In this document: positions 16,551 through 25,174 of the stretch, in pieces
Layout of the letters: every line of letters begins with the position of its first letter
Numbering within the stretch: position 1 is the first letter of the stretch
Assembly: GCA_943371965.1 (NCBI GenBank)
Contig: CALRWV020000012.1
Span: forward strand, 1-64,000
Direction: 5' to 3'
Length of the DNA stretch: 64,000 nt
Origin: CALRWV02 sp943371965
GTDB lineage: Bacteria; Bacteroidota; JABWAT01
Notes under the pieces: generated by a model
What the model saw: the letters and a program-made list of their open reading frames with translations, nothing else
Database searches by the model: none
Told to the model about the DNA's origin: nothing
Program-made: the position numbers and the translations under genes

Positions 16551-17339
16551 TTATTTGCTGGAAAGTTTTCGCATTTCAAGTGGAACATCAGTCATAATTC
16601 CGTCACAGCCGAGCGTTATTGCTTTTTCAACTTCTATAATATTTTGGGTTGTATAGGCAATCATTTTAACTCCGGTGGAACTTGAAAAAGTGTAAAGGCT
16701 TTTTGACATGTTGTCGATTGACATCAAGCAATATCCGAAATGATGTGATACTGCAGTTTTTACACCGAGCTCATTTTCATCAATGGCGAGTTGAATACCG
16801 CTGTCCTTTTGCTGAATGTAATCAAGATTTGCAGCATCAACTGAAGTAATAACAATTTTGGAATGCAGATTATTTTTTTGAATGATTTCAATAAGCTGGT
16901 CGATCAGCCTGTAGAGTGTTTCTTCACCCTGACCTCTTTTCAAATCAAAGAAAACCAGATTGAACTTGTCTTTGTACAAATCAATGAATTCATTAAGTGT
17001 CAGACCTGTTCCGCCCAATTTGACAGATATTCCCTTTTTGATTTCTGTGGGTGTTTTTTCAGTTAATGGTCCAGTCATATTGGTCAGTCTTGAAATTTCC
17101 GGATCATGGAAAATCATAACCGAATCACCTGCAGCCATCAGAATATCGGTTTCAACAGAATAAATTCCGGCGCCGATAAGTCCGTCAAATGATTCTTTGG
17201 TATTTTCCGGAAATAAGATCGGCAATCCGCGGTGTCCGATTGTGATGGGTTCTGAAGTTGGAATTTCCGATTCACAGCCAATCAGACCAAATAATACGGT
17301 AACCCAGATAAACACCGATTTCGAAATAAATTTTTTCAT
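16551..17339 (-). CDS. Lipoprotein glycerophosphodiester phosphodiesterase
   Basis: 262 residues with a lipoprotein signal peptide: hydrophobic core FIWVTVLFGLIG and lipobox Cys22. The GDPD (TIM-barrel) catalytic set is visible: HRG at 36-38, ENT with Glu45, ETD with Glu63 and Asp65, and HDP with His78. It should hydrolyse glycerophosphodiesters to glycerol-3-phosphate and an alcohol at the cell envelope. The first 68 nt overlap the end of the upstream beta-barrel-like gene in another frame. The signal peptide requires this start, so the overlap is real and the two genes are surely cotranscribed. Confidence 0.9.
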   Translation of the reverse strand: MKKFISKSVFIWVTVLFGLIGCESEIPTSEPITIGHRGLPILFPENTKESFDGLIGAGIYSVETDILMAAGDSVMIFHDPEISRLTNMTGPLTEKTPTEIKKGISVKLGGTGLTLNEFIDLYKDKFNLVFFDLKRGQGEETLYRLIDQLIEIIQKNNLHSKIVITSVDAANLDYIQQKDSGIQLAIDENELGVKTAVSHHFGYCLMSIDNMSKSLYTFSSSTGVKMIAYTTQNIIEVEKAITLGCDGIMTDVPLEMRKLSSK

Positions 17340-17808
17340 CCGGTTTATATCTTTCTGTGTATTTAATGGAGTTGGGTAAAGTAAATTTCTGATTGAAATA
17401 TTTCACAAGAACCAGTTCCTGTCCTACAATCCAGTGATCATTGAAAATGGATTGGTAGCCCAAAGTGAAATGGGCAGTTTGAATTTCAAATTTGTATTCC
17501 TTTTTCTGGATCAGTGAAAAATATCCGTATCCCAGAGAAGTGTAAAACTGGTTGATTCCTTCATTGAAGAAATATTTTCCAGTAAAAGTAAATGAATTCA
17601 AAAACTCACTACCATAACCGACTTCAATGGCGTATCTGTTATCGTAAACCGTATTCAAATGATAAAAAGCACCGGATTGATGAATCCCCTGATAACCAAT
17701 CAGTGCTGAGGTTGACCAATTTGTAAAGTTGGAAAGCGAATCTTGTGTTTGGGAATAAACTGAAGTCGAAATCAGAAATGCAAAAATTAACAATCGGTTT
17801 TTTATCAT
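17272..17808 (-). CDS. Exported beta-rich protein, probable small outer-membrane barrel (unknown)
   Basis: 178 residues. Signal peptide NRLLIFAFLISTSVYSQ, then a run of alternating aromatic/polar strands (ALIGYQGIHQSG, YAIEVGYGSEF, FYTSLGYGYFSLIQ, YFEIGVYLGYRI), as expected of an 8- to 10-stranded outer-membrane barrel or a surface beta-protein. I do not recognise a named family. It overlaps the GDPD start by 68 nt and has a promoter-distal palindrome identical in core to that of the TonB receptor, so the three proteins may be co-regulated. Confidence 0.75.
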   Translation of the reverse strand: MIKNRLLIFAFLISTSVYSQTQDSLSNFTNWSTSALIGYQGIHQSGAFYHLNTVYDNRYAIEVGYGSEFLNSFTFTGKYFFNEGINQFYTSLGYGYFSLIQKKEYKFEIQTAHFTLGYQSIFNDHWIVGQELVLVKYFNQKFTLPNSIKYTERYKPDEKIYFEIGVYLGYRIIWSDWL

Positions 17809-17832
17809 TTAAAGCCCAAATTTTTGTTGGTG

Positions 17833-17877
17833 TAAAGGTAATTGGTTGTTAACAGGGAATATGTAACATTGGTTACC
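17833..17877 (-). promoter_or_regulatory. Promoter of the barrel/GDPD operon with the same TGTAAC-N4-GTTAC operator
   Basis: Minus-strand -7-like TACCTTTA (17840-17833) is preceded, again by exactly 21 bp, by TGTAAC-ATTG-GTTAC (17862-17876). The 15-base core TGTAACATTGGTTAC is identical to the one upstream of the TonB receptor. The last arm base differs (C for A). Confidence 0.6.
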
Positions 17878-17884
17878 TACAAAC

Positions 17885-17916
17885 AAAAAAGGCGAATTTT
17901 TCAATTCGCCTTTTTT
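17885..17916 (-). terminator. Bidirectional intrinsic terminator, left copy
   Basis: A6-GGCGAATT, loop TTTC, AATTCGCC-T6: a 14-bp perfect stem. It lies just 3' of the stop of the gene remnant at 17958 on the minus strand and is nearly identical to the terminator at 23732-23762. Confidence 0.85.
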
Positions 17917-17957
17917 ATAAATTCCGGTTTTCATTCTCCCGTTTTCAGTCTGCTTTT

Positions 17958-18014
17958 TTAATCTTTCCACTCAACAACAAAATCATTTGTGCCACTGTTC
18001 AAAAATCTGTAAAA
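17958..18014 (-). pseudogene. C-terminal remnant of a paralogue of the TolB-like lipoprotein gene
   Basis: The minus strand reads NSGTNDFVVEWKD and a stop codon, closely matching RNRSTNVFVAEWKD at the end of the 23800-24882 gene. Upstream the frame meets a stop after 18 codons and similarity is lost. The same near-identical terminator follows both tails, so this is the decayed end of a duplicated gene and not chance similarity. Confidence 0.75.
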
Positions 18015-18466
18015 TTAATAAGTGGTATTTTCAGGTATTTGAAATGACAATCCGTGATCTCAGGTTGTTTCCGGTTCTGAAGTTTGCATAATGAAATGAG
18101 CCTGTTATCCTTGAAACAGGATTTATCGAGTATTATATTCTCAATGAAAATAATTGTTTAAATCGAAAAACTGATTTTAATAGTTTTCTTGGGCAAATTT
18201 CTTATTTTTGCCTTCAATCAATTTGCCGATGGAATTTCTTTTGTAAACGGGTAAGGTTTCGGCATTTCAAGCAAACAGTGACTGCAATTATGAATCTTAA
18301 CAGATCATGGAATTGCGGTTGCTATAAAAAAAATTAAATCAAAAACCGGTAATGTATAAAAAAATAACTGATTTGGCTTGAACTGACCAGATTCTGTTGC
18401 CGGCATTTATTTTGACAAACTAAAAAAAACTCAAAGAATCAGACTAATGTGGGGAATAAACAAGTG

Positions 18467-18832
18467 ATGAAAATCATGGTTGTTGATGATGAAAAGGATG
18501 TTCAGTTTTTATTTGAGCAGAGTTTCAGAAAAGAAATAAAATCGGGCAGAATTGCTTTCCGGTTTGCCTTTTCAGGGGAAGAGGCCTGTGATTATCTCAG
18601 ATCGAACGGGTCAGATAATGTTACCCAGATTATGTCTGATATCAATATGCCGGGCATGAATGGATTGGAATTATTGAGATGGGTAAAAAATCACTTTCCT
18701 GAATTGAAAGTGGCAATGATAACCGCTTATGCCGATGAGAAAAACTTTCAGACGGCAAAGGAATATGGATGTGATGATTATTTGACCAAACCCCTGGACA
18801 TCGGAAAGTTAAGGGATAAAGTTTTGTTCTAA
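18467..18832 (+). CDS. Single-domain response regulator (receiver only)
   Basis: Start ATG 18467 gives MKIMVVDDEKD at the head of a complete receiver domain of 121 residues; GTG codons at 18449 and 18464 are alternatives. Acidic pocket Asp7/Asp8, phosphoacceptor Asp58 in SDINMPGMNG, the MITAY Thr and the LTKP Lys are all present. It has no output domain, so it would act as a phosphate shuttle or allosteric partner, most simply of the multi-GAF kinase 55 bp downstream. Confidence 0.9.
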   Translation: MKIMVVDDEKDVQFLFEQSFRKEIKSGRIAFRFAFSGEEACDYLRSNGSDNVTQIMSDINMPGMNGLELLRWVKNHFPELKVAMITAYADEKNFQTAKEYGCDDYLTKPLDIGKLRDKVLF

Positions 18833-18887
18833 TCAAAAACAACGGAATTGTTTTTAAAGTAATGAAGAAAAAGCGGCAGGAAGAAGC

Positions 18888-21800
18888 ATGAATAAACCCG
18901 TTGGAGAGAGTAAATCACCTGATAGTGAAAATGCAGATCTAAGGAAAAAAATTGCTCAAAAAGAAGCTGAACTTGCCATCATCACAAGTGTGCAGGAAGG
19001 GTTGGCAAAAAAAATTGATATTAAAGGGATATATGAACTGGTTGGTGAGAAAATAAGGGAAATATTTAATGCCCAGGTAATAGATATAGTTACTTATGAT
19101 AAGACCACCGATATGATAGAAGATTGTTATTCCTATGAAAAAGGCGACCGTACTTTAGTTGGTCCAAGACTGCTGACAGGTTTCCGGAAACATGTGATTG
19201 AAACAGTAAAACCATTGGTAATCAATAATGATATTGAGAAGGCTATGGTAACCTACCACAATTCAGTTATGGTTGGAGTAGCTTCAAAATCAAGTTTATT
19301 TGTTCCGATGGTTGCTGGTGATGAAGTAACAGGCGTAATCAGTCTGCAGAATACGGATATCGAAAATGCATTTTCAGATTCGGACGTCAGTTTGCTTTCC
19401 ACACTTGCAAACAGTATGAGTTTGGCTTTGGAAAATGCAAGGTTATTTGGCGAAACAAACAGGTTGCTGAATGAAACAGAACAGCGGACAGCTGAATTGG
19501 CAATCATCAACAGCGTGGGTGAAGCCATGGCCAAACAGCTTGATGTTGTTACGGTCACTAAAATTGTTGGAGATAAAGTCCGCGAAATATTCAGGGCTGA
19601 AGTAACAGAAATTCTTCTGCTTGAAAATGAAACAGGAGTTATCAGCGTTCCCTTTTCATACATTAAAGGCTATCAGACTGTTGAACCATTTTTGTTGGGA
19701 TCTGGTTTGACATCAACAGTTATCAATACAAGAAAGCCGCTTTTACTGCTCAGTTCGGATGAACAGCGTTTGCATGGAGCCATTACTGATGAAAGCATAG
19801 GTGAAGCTGATTGGACTGAAACTTATCTTGGAGTTCCGATATTATTCAATGATAATATTCTGGGGGTTGTCAGCATTCAGAGTTACCAGAGAAATGCCTA
19901 TGATGAAAAAAATTTACGTCTTTTATCAACACTTTCTGCAAACATGGGTATTGCATTGCAAAATGCACGTTTATTTGCTGAAACAAATAAACTGCTTGAG
20001 GAATCAAAGCAGCAAACCATAGAATTGGGTATCATCAACAGTGTGGGTGAAGGTCTGGCCAGACAGTTGGATTTCCAGTCAATCATTGATCTGGTCGGAG
20101 ATAAAATAAGAGAAGTTTTTAATGCTCAGGTTGTTACAATTTCAACATTTGATGCAGATTCTCACACCATTAACCATTATTATGTTGTTGAAAGGGAAGA
20201 AAGATTTTATTTCAATAAATCATTGAAGATTGATCCGGACAGGGAAGAAATTATTAATACAAAACTTCCCTTGATTTTCGGATCAAGTCAGGAAATTATT
20301 GATCATAGTGGTCTTCAGGTTCTTGACGGCGAAATGCCGGAATCTTTTATGGGCGTTCCGATAATTCATAATGGAAAAGTTACTGGAGTTATTACAGTTC
20401 AGGATCTGGACAGGAAGAATCTTTACTCTGAAAAAGACGGTAAGCTGCTTCTTACCCTTGCTTCAAATATGGGAGTTGCACTTGAGAATGCAAGATTATT
20501 TGAAGAAACAAAACGGTTGTTGTCTGAAACCCAGCAGAGGAATATTGAACTCGCAATTTTGAATGCCATCCAGGAAGGGTTGGTTATGGAAATGGATTTC
20601 AATTCCATCATCAATCTTGTTGGCGATAAATTCAGGGAAATGTTGGGCTTCATGGATCTTGGTATCCGGATTTATGACAGAGAAAAAAACGTTCTGCACT
20701 TCCCCTATGAATATGAACATGGCGAAAGATTGTTTATTGAATCAATGGCGCCAACCCCTTATTCCAGATATGTTCTTGATACCGGAAAAGTTCTGCTGCT
20801 GAAAAAAAATACTGTTGAAGAAGCAGCTAAATTGGGCATAACTGAAGAAGCAACTATTCCGGGAACTGACAGAAGCAAGTCTCTGGTTTTTGTTCCGATC
20901 ATTGTTGGAACTGTTGCAAAAGGACTGATACTGATTGAAAATTATGAAAAGGAAGACGCATACAGCGAGTCAGAAGTCAGACTGTTAACCACTATTGCAA
21001 ACAGCATGAGTATTGCGCTTGAAAATGCACGGTTATATGATGAAGCATTGAGGCTGCTTGAAGAAAGCAAAAAAAGAGCTGCAGAACTGGGAACAGTAAA
21101 CAGTATCAGCCGTGCAATTGCCGGACATCTTGAAATTGATAAATTGATTTATCTGGTGGGTGAAAAAGTACGGGCGTTATTCAATGCAAGTATTGTTTAT
21201 GTTGCCTTGCTGAATAAGGAAAAAGGAATCATAGAATTTCCGTATGGTTATGGTGATGAATATCCGCCTCTGAAACTTGGTGAAGGACTGACCTCACGTA
21301 TCATTCTGAAAAAAGAACCGCTTCTTATCAATAATGAACTTGACCGTAAAACAGAAGAACTTGGAATTTCAAGTATTGGAACGCGTTCAGCTTCGTATCT
21401 TGGTGTACCCATTCCTGTTGGGGATGACATTATTGGGGTTCTGAGTGTACAGAGTTCGGAAAAGGAAAACATTTTCAACGGGGACGATTTAAGATTGTTG
21501 GGAACAATTGCATCACACGTGGGAATTGCCATCAATAATGCAAATTCGTACAGAGAATTAAATAAAACTCTGGCTGACCTTCAGTCAACACAGGATCAGC
21601 TTATAGCCCAGGAAAAACTTGCTTCACTTGGCCAGTTGACTGCAGGAATAGCTCATGAAATAAAAAACCCGTTGAATTTTGTAAATAATTTTTCTGAGTT
21701 GTCAATTGGATTGCTTGATGACTTGAATGATGAACTTCAAAAGCACAAATCCAAATTGGATCCTGACTCGCTGGTTGAAATGAATGATATCATATCAACT

Positions 21801-22388
21801 TTGAAAAAAAATTCCGGAAAAATAAATGAACACGGAAAACGGGCAGACAGCATTGTTCACAGTATGCTGCAGCACTCAAGGGGAAAAACCGGCGAAAAAC
21901 AACTGTCGGATATCAACACCATGCTCGATGAAGATCTCAATCTTGTTTATCATGGTATGCGTGCCCTTGACGGCACATTCAATATTAAAATCGAACGCGA
22001 TTACGATCAGAATCTGAGCCGGGTAAATATTATTCCGCAGGATATGAGCAGGGTATTTCTGAATATCTTAACCAATGGGTGCTACGAATCGAACAGAAAA
22101 AAAATGGAGTTGAAGACAGACGAACCGGCAATAATTAAAGTAAAAACTTCTGAAACGAGTTCATTTGTTGAAATAAGAATAAGAGACAACGGTCACGGAA
22201 TTCCGGAAAAGATAAGAAACAAACTTTTCACTCCGTTCTTTACAACAAAACCAACCGGAAAAGGAACAGGACTCGGGCTTTCTATCAGCTATGATATTGT
22301 GGTGGGTGAACACCACGGAGAACTTTCATTCGAATCCGTTGAAGGGCAATTCACAGAATTTTTAATCAGGCTTCCAAAAAACAAGTAA
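18888..22388 (+). CDS. Histidine kinase with five tandem GAF domains
   Basis: 1166 residues with no signal peptide or membrane segment. Five GAF units begin at residues about 28, 203, 379, 554 and 733 (period 175-179), each opening with an ELAIINSVGEGLA-like helix ending in VGDKIREIF and closing with a LxTLANSMSxALENARLF helix. The kinase core follows: H-box LTAGIAHEIKNP with His923, then an HATPase domain with DNGHGIPE (about 1100) and GTGLGLSIS (about 1126). It is a soluble sensor, probably for small ligands or redox state, whose substrates are the flanking receivers. The repeats are diverged (not recent copies) but clearly homologous at the DNA level. Confidence 0.92.
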   Translation: MNKPVGESKSPDSENADLRKKIAQKEAELAIITSVQEGLAKKIDIKGIYELVGEKIREIFNAQVIDIVTYDKTTDMIEDCYSYEKGDRTLVGPRLLTGFRKHVIETVKPLVINNDIEKAMVTYHNSVMVGVASKSSLFVPMVAGDEVTGVISLQNTDIENAFSDSDVSLLSTLANSMSLALENARLFGETNRLLNETEQRTAELAIINSVGEAMAKQLDVVTVTKIVGDKVREIFRAEVTEILLLENETGVISVPFSYIKGYQTVEPFLLGSGLTSTVINTRKPLLLLSSDEQRLHGAITDESIGEADWTETYLGVPILFNDNILGVVSIQSYQRNAYDEKNLRLLSTLSANMGIALQNARLFAETNKLLEESKQQTIELGIINSVGEGLARQLDFQSIIDLVGDKIREVFNAQVVTISTFDADSHTINHYYVVEREERFYFNKSLKIDPDREEIINTKLPLIFGSSQEIIDHSGLQVLDGEMPESFMGVPIIHNGKVTGVITVQDLDRKNLYSEKDGKLLLTLASNMGVALENARLFEETKRLLSETQQRNIELAILNAIQEGLVMEMDFNSIINLVGDKFREMLGFMDLGIRIYDREKNVLHFPYEYEHGERLFIESMAPTPYSRYVLDTGKVLLLKKNTVEEAAKLGITEEATIPGTDRSKSLVFVPIIVGTVAKGLILIENYEKEDAYSESEVRLLTTIANSMSIALENARLYDEALRLLEESKKRAAELGTVNSISRAIAGHLEIDKLIYLVGEKVRALFNASIVYVALLNKEKGIIEFPYGYGDEYPPLKLGEGLTSRIILKKEPLLINNELDRKTEELGISSIGTRSASYLGVPIPVGDDIIGVLSVQSSEKENIFNGDDLRLLGTIASHVGIAINNANSYRELNKTLADLQSTQDQLIAQEKLASLGQLTAGIAHEIKNPLNFVNNFSELSIGLLDDLNDELQKHKSKLDPDSLVEMNDIISTLKKNSGKINEHGKRADSIVHSMLQHSRGKTGEKQLSDINTMLDEDLNLVYHGMRALDGTFNIKIERDYDQNLSRVNIIPQDMSRVFLNILTNGCYESNRKKMELKTDEPAIIKVKTSETSSFVEIRIRDNGHGIPEKIRNKLFTPFFTTKPTGKGTGLGLSISYDIVVGEHHGELSFESVEGQFTEFLIRLPKNK

Positions 22389-22390
22389 TT

Positions 22391-23542
22391 ATGACAACAC
22401 TTATACCAAAAATTTTAATTGTTGATGATGAGCCGGACCTTGAGATGCTTATCAGGCAAAAATTCAGAAAAGAAATCAGGGAAAATAAATATCATTTTCT
22501 CTTTGCCGGAAACGGAGTTGAAGCCCTGCAGAAACTGGTTGAGGACAGAGAAATTGAATTGGTTTTAACTGACATCAACATGCCTGAAATGGACGGACTT
22601 ACACTCCTTTCCAAAATAAAGGAATTGCAGAGTCCCGCACTTCATTCCGTTATTGTTTCCGCTTATGGAGATAATCTGAATATACGCAAAGCGATGAACG
22701 GAGGTGCTTTCGATTTTCTGATAAAGCCTATTGATCTCACTGATCTTGAAATTACTATTAAAAAGGCACTTGCCAATCTGGTTGACCTGAAAAAAGTAAC
22801 CCAATCAAGGAATGAACTGCTTACAGTAAGGAAAGAACTTGAAGAAGCAAAAGCGCTCCAGCTTTCCATGCTGCCGACATCCATTCCTAAAGTTAAGGGG
22901 ATTGAGTTTGCTGCATATATGCAAACGGCAAGTGAAGTGGGAGGTGATTATTATGACTTCTCGGTTTTAAATGATGATTCAGTCAATATTGCATTTGGTG
23001 ATGCAACGGGTCATGGTTTGAAAGCCGGATTGATGGTTGCGGTCATGAAAACACTTTTCGTTTCTGATTCAACAGAATCCCATCTGACTGATTTTTTTAA
23101 AGGATCAAATAAAACAATAAAGACCCTGAATCTGAACCGGATGATGATGGGTTTTACCATGCTGAATATCAATAAAAATAAGGTTCAGTTTGTTAATGCA
23201 GGAATGCCGCCAATTTACTTCTACAAAAAATCAGGTGACAAAGTAATTGAATTTGAAAATCAGTTTATGCCCCTGGGTGCTTTATTCGAAACTGATTACC
23301 GGGCTTCAGAATTTGAATTCGACAAGGGCGATGTAATTTTAATTCTGAGCGACGGTTTTCCTGAAATGAACAACACCAAAGGTGAAATGTTAGGTTACAG
23401 CAAAGTATCATCCGAATTTAAACTGACAGCGGAAAAAACACCGGGTGAAATAATTGAGAAATTCAAATCAATTATTTCGGAGTGGACTTCGGATAAAGAA
23501 CTTGAAGATGATATTACCTTTGTTGTTATAAAAAAAGACTGA
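22391..23542 (+). CDS. Response regulator with SpoIIE-type PP2C phosphatase output
   Basis: Starts 2 nt after the kinase stop. Residues 1-120 are a receiver with DDE at 12-14, Asp61 in TDINMPEMDG and Lys112 in IKPID. A helical linker (about 125-158, NELLTVRKELEEAKALQL) leads to a SpoIIE/PPM phosphatase domain: SEVGGDYYDF with Asp186, FGDATGHG with Asp204, LSDGFPEM, and a C-terminal EDDITFVV. Such RsbU-like proteins dephosphorylate anti-sigma-antagonist (STAS) proteins in partner-switching cascades. No STAS or RsbW-like gene is adjacent, so the target lies elsewhere. Confidence 0.92.
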   Translation: MTTLIPKILIVDDEPDLEMLIRQKFRKEIRENKYHFLFAGNGVEALQKLVEDREIELVLTDINMPEMDGLTLLSKIKELQSPALHSVIVSAYGDNLNIRKAMNGGAFDFLIKPIDLTDLEITIKKALANLVDLKKVTQSRNELLTVRKELEEAKALQLSMLPTSIPKVKGIEFAAYMQTASEVGGDYYDFSVLNDDSVNIAFGDATGHGLKAGLMVAVMKTLFVSDSTESHLTDFFKGSNKTIKTLNLNRMMMGFTMLNINKNKVQFVNAGMPPIYFYKKSGDKVIEFENQFMPLGALFETDYRASEFEFDKGDVILILSDGFPEMNNTKGEMLGYSKVSSEFKLTAEKTPGEIIEKFKSIISEWTSDKELEDDITFVVIKKD

Positions 23543-23731
23543 AATTTTGATTTCTGATAACGGAATTAAATAATTATTTGCTCATTTAATTTCAGCTTTC
23601 AACATTCCATGATCATCAATCTGTAATCTTTGATGATTTGATAAAAATCGGAATTCAATAAATTTGAAACGTTTCAACGATTTTTTTTCTTTAGTTGATT
23701 CTTGTTTCCACTTCTGAAAAGTAAAACAAAC

Positions 23732-23762
23732 AAAAAAGGCGAATCTTTCAATTCGCCTTTTT
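23732..23762. terminator. Bidirectional intrinsic terminator, right copy
   Basis: A6-GGCGAAT, loop CTTTCA, ATTCGCC-T5, between the converging phosphatase and TolB-like genes, able to serve both. About 35 bases match the 17885 copy with one substitution. Confidence 0.85.
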
Positions 23763-23799
23763 AATTCCGGTCTTCCGTCTCCAGTTTCCTGTTTCCGTT

Positions 23800-24882
23800 T
23801 TAGTCTTTCCACTCAGCTACAAAAACGTTTGTGCTTCTGTTTCTTACATTCTTTTCCTTGTCAGGAGTTAAAGTTCTGTTTGAAGCAAAAACGAGTTTTT
23901 TCCCGTCTTTGGTAAACATTGGGAAACCGTTGAAGTTTGAATTGTAGGTAACTCTTTCTGTTTCTCCGGTTCCGTCTGCATTGATCAGCCATAAGTCAAA
24001 ATTTCTTTTGGAAACAGTATCAGCAATATTGGAAGCGTAAATGATTTTTTTATCATCCGGTGTGAAATATGGGGCAAAATTTGCACCATCGTTATCCGTC
24101 AGTTGTTTTTTGTTTGAACCATCAGCATCCATAACGAAAAGTTGGAAAGTTGTTGGGCGTACAATTCCCTGATTCAGCAGATCAAGGTAATTTGCTTTTT
24201 CTTCTTCATCTTTCGGATGTGAAGCCCGGTAAACAATTTTCTTTCCATCGTGTGAAAAGAAAGCACCACCATCGTAACCTACCTCATCCGTAACCTGTTT
24301 AACATTGGAACCATCAGAATTCATGGTATAAACATCAAGATCACCATTTCTCATTGAAGTGAAAACGATTTTGGTTCCATCAACAGAAACGGTTGCTTCG
24401 GCATCATAACCGACAACATCGGTCAATTTCTTTAAATCTGATCCATCAGCATTTGAAATATAAATATCATGGCTTTCATAAATCGGCCAAACATATCCTT
24501 TGGAGAAATCAGCAGGAGGAGGACAAGCTGTATCACCACCAAAAGTAGAAGAATAGATAATCTTGTTTGTTCCGGGAATGAAATAAGAACAGGTCGTTTT
24601 TCCCAATCCGTTTGAAACGCGGTGGATATTGCTGCCATCAATATTCATGATGAAAATCTGGTCACATGGGGTTGAATCATTTTCAGATTGAAAAATGAGC
24701 TGTTTGTCATCACCGCTTAAATAAGCTTCAGCATTTTGACCTGCAAAAGTCAATTGCTGGATATCAGTTAAATGAACTTCTCTGGATTCAATTAAAGGAT
24801 TTTGAGTTTGCTGGTCTTCCTTTTTACATCCCGCAAATCCAACTGCCACCAAAACAAAAGAAAGAAAATATGTTTTCATCAT
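23800..24882 (-). CDS. TolB-like beta-propeller lipoprotein
   Basis: 360 residues with a lipoprotein signal peptide and lipobox GFAGC (Cys19). The rest is a run of PD40/TolB-type propeller repeats, recognisable from blocks such as IFIMNIDGSNIHRV, IYISNADGSDLKKLTD, VYTMNSDGSNVKQVTD and LFVMDADGSNKKQLTD. It is an envelope-anchored binding scaffold of unknown ligand; true TolB lacks the lipobox and is flanked by pal/tolA, not seen here. Two ATGs are adjacent at the start (24882 and 24879). A second, decayed copy of its tail lies at 17958-18014. Confidence 0.88.
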   Translation of the reverse strand: MMKTYFLSFVLVAVGFAGCKKEDQQTQNPLIESREVHLTDIQQLTFAGQNAEAYLSGDDKQLIFQSENDSTPCDQIFIMNIDGSNIHRVSNGLGKTTCSYFIPGTNKIIYSSTFGGDTACPPPADFSKGYVWPIYESHDIYISNADGSDLKKLTDVVGYDAEATVSVDGTKIVFTSMRNGDLDVYTMNSDGSNVKQVTDEVGYDGGAFFSHDGKKIVYRASHPKDEEEKANYLDLLNQGIVRPTTFQLFVMDADGSNKKQLTDNDGANFAPYFTPDDKKIIYASNIADTVSKRNFDLWLINADGTGETERVTYNSNFNGFPMFTKDGKKLVFASNRTLTPDKEKNVRNRSTNVFVAEWKD

Positions 24883-25174
24883 TCAATAATCCTTTTAAAA
24901 ATTGAGTCGCAAAGAAAAGAGATTTCGGATGCCAAAGCAATTCATTTGTTCTGTTATCAACTTCTGTAATGGTATTTTATGGAAATGAGGCCATTTCTGT
25001 GCGGAAAGTCATAACAATAATTACAAAGAAATTACAATTAAGTTCTCCAAAAATAGATAGATAAAAAATGAAAATTTACTGAAGATCGGATAGAATTGGA
25101 AACAATCAGCAACTTTGGCTTAAAAATTGCTATGTGGCGCTTTCCTTTAAAAGGTTGATTCCTTATTTTTCCGC

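Larger units (their letters stand above)
17809..18448. other. 640-bp intergenic region between divergent operons
   Basis: From left to right it holds the operator/promoter of the barrel operon, the left terminator (17885-17916), a decayed gene tail (17958-18014) and about 430 bp of AT-rich sequence before the response regulator. The AT-rich part has a small hairpin (CCTGTT/AACAGG near 18103-18121) and one TAnnTTTG-type box, TATTTTTG at 18203-18210, lacking a matching -33. I see no further gene in it. Confidence 0.6.

Noticed and set aside
18203..18210. TATTTTTG as promoter for the response-regulator cassette
   Set aside because: It fits TAnnTTTG but has no TTG at -33 and would leave a ~250-nt leader; I kept it only as a remark.
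23582..23812. 76-codon minus-strand frame between the phosphatase and TolB-like genes
   Set aside because: It spans the intrinsic terminator and has a low-complexity Lys/Arg-rich product.
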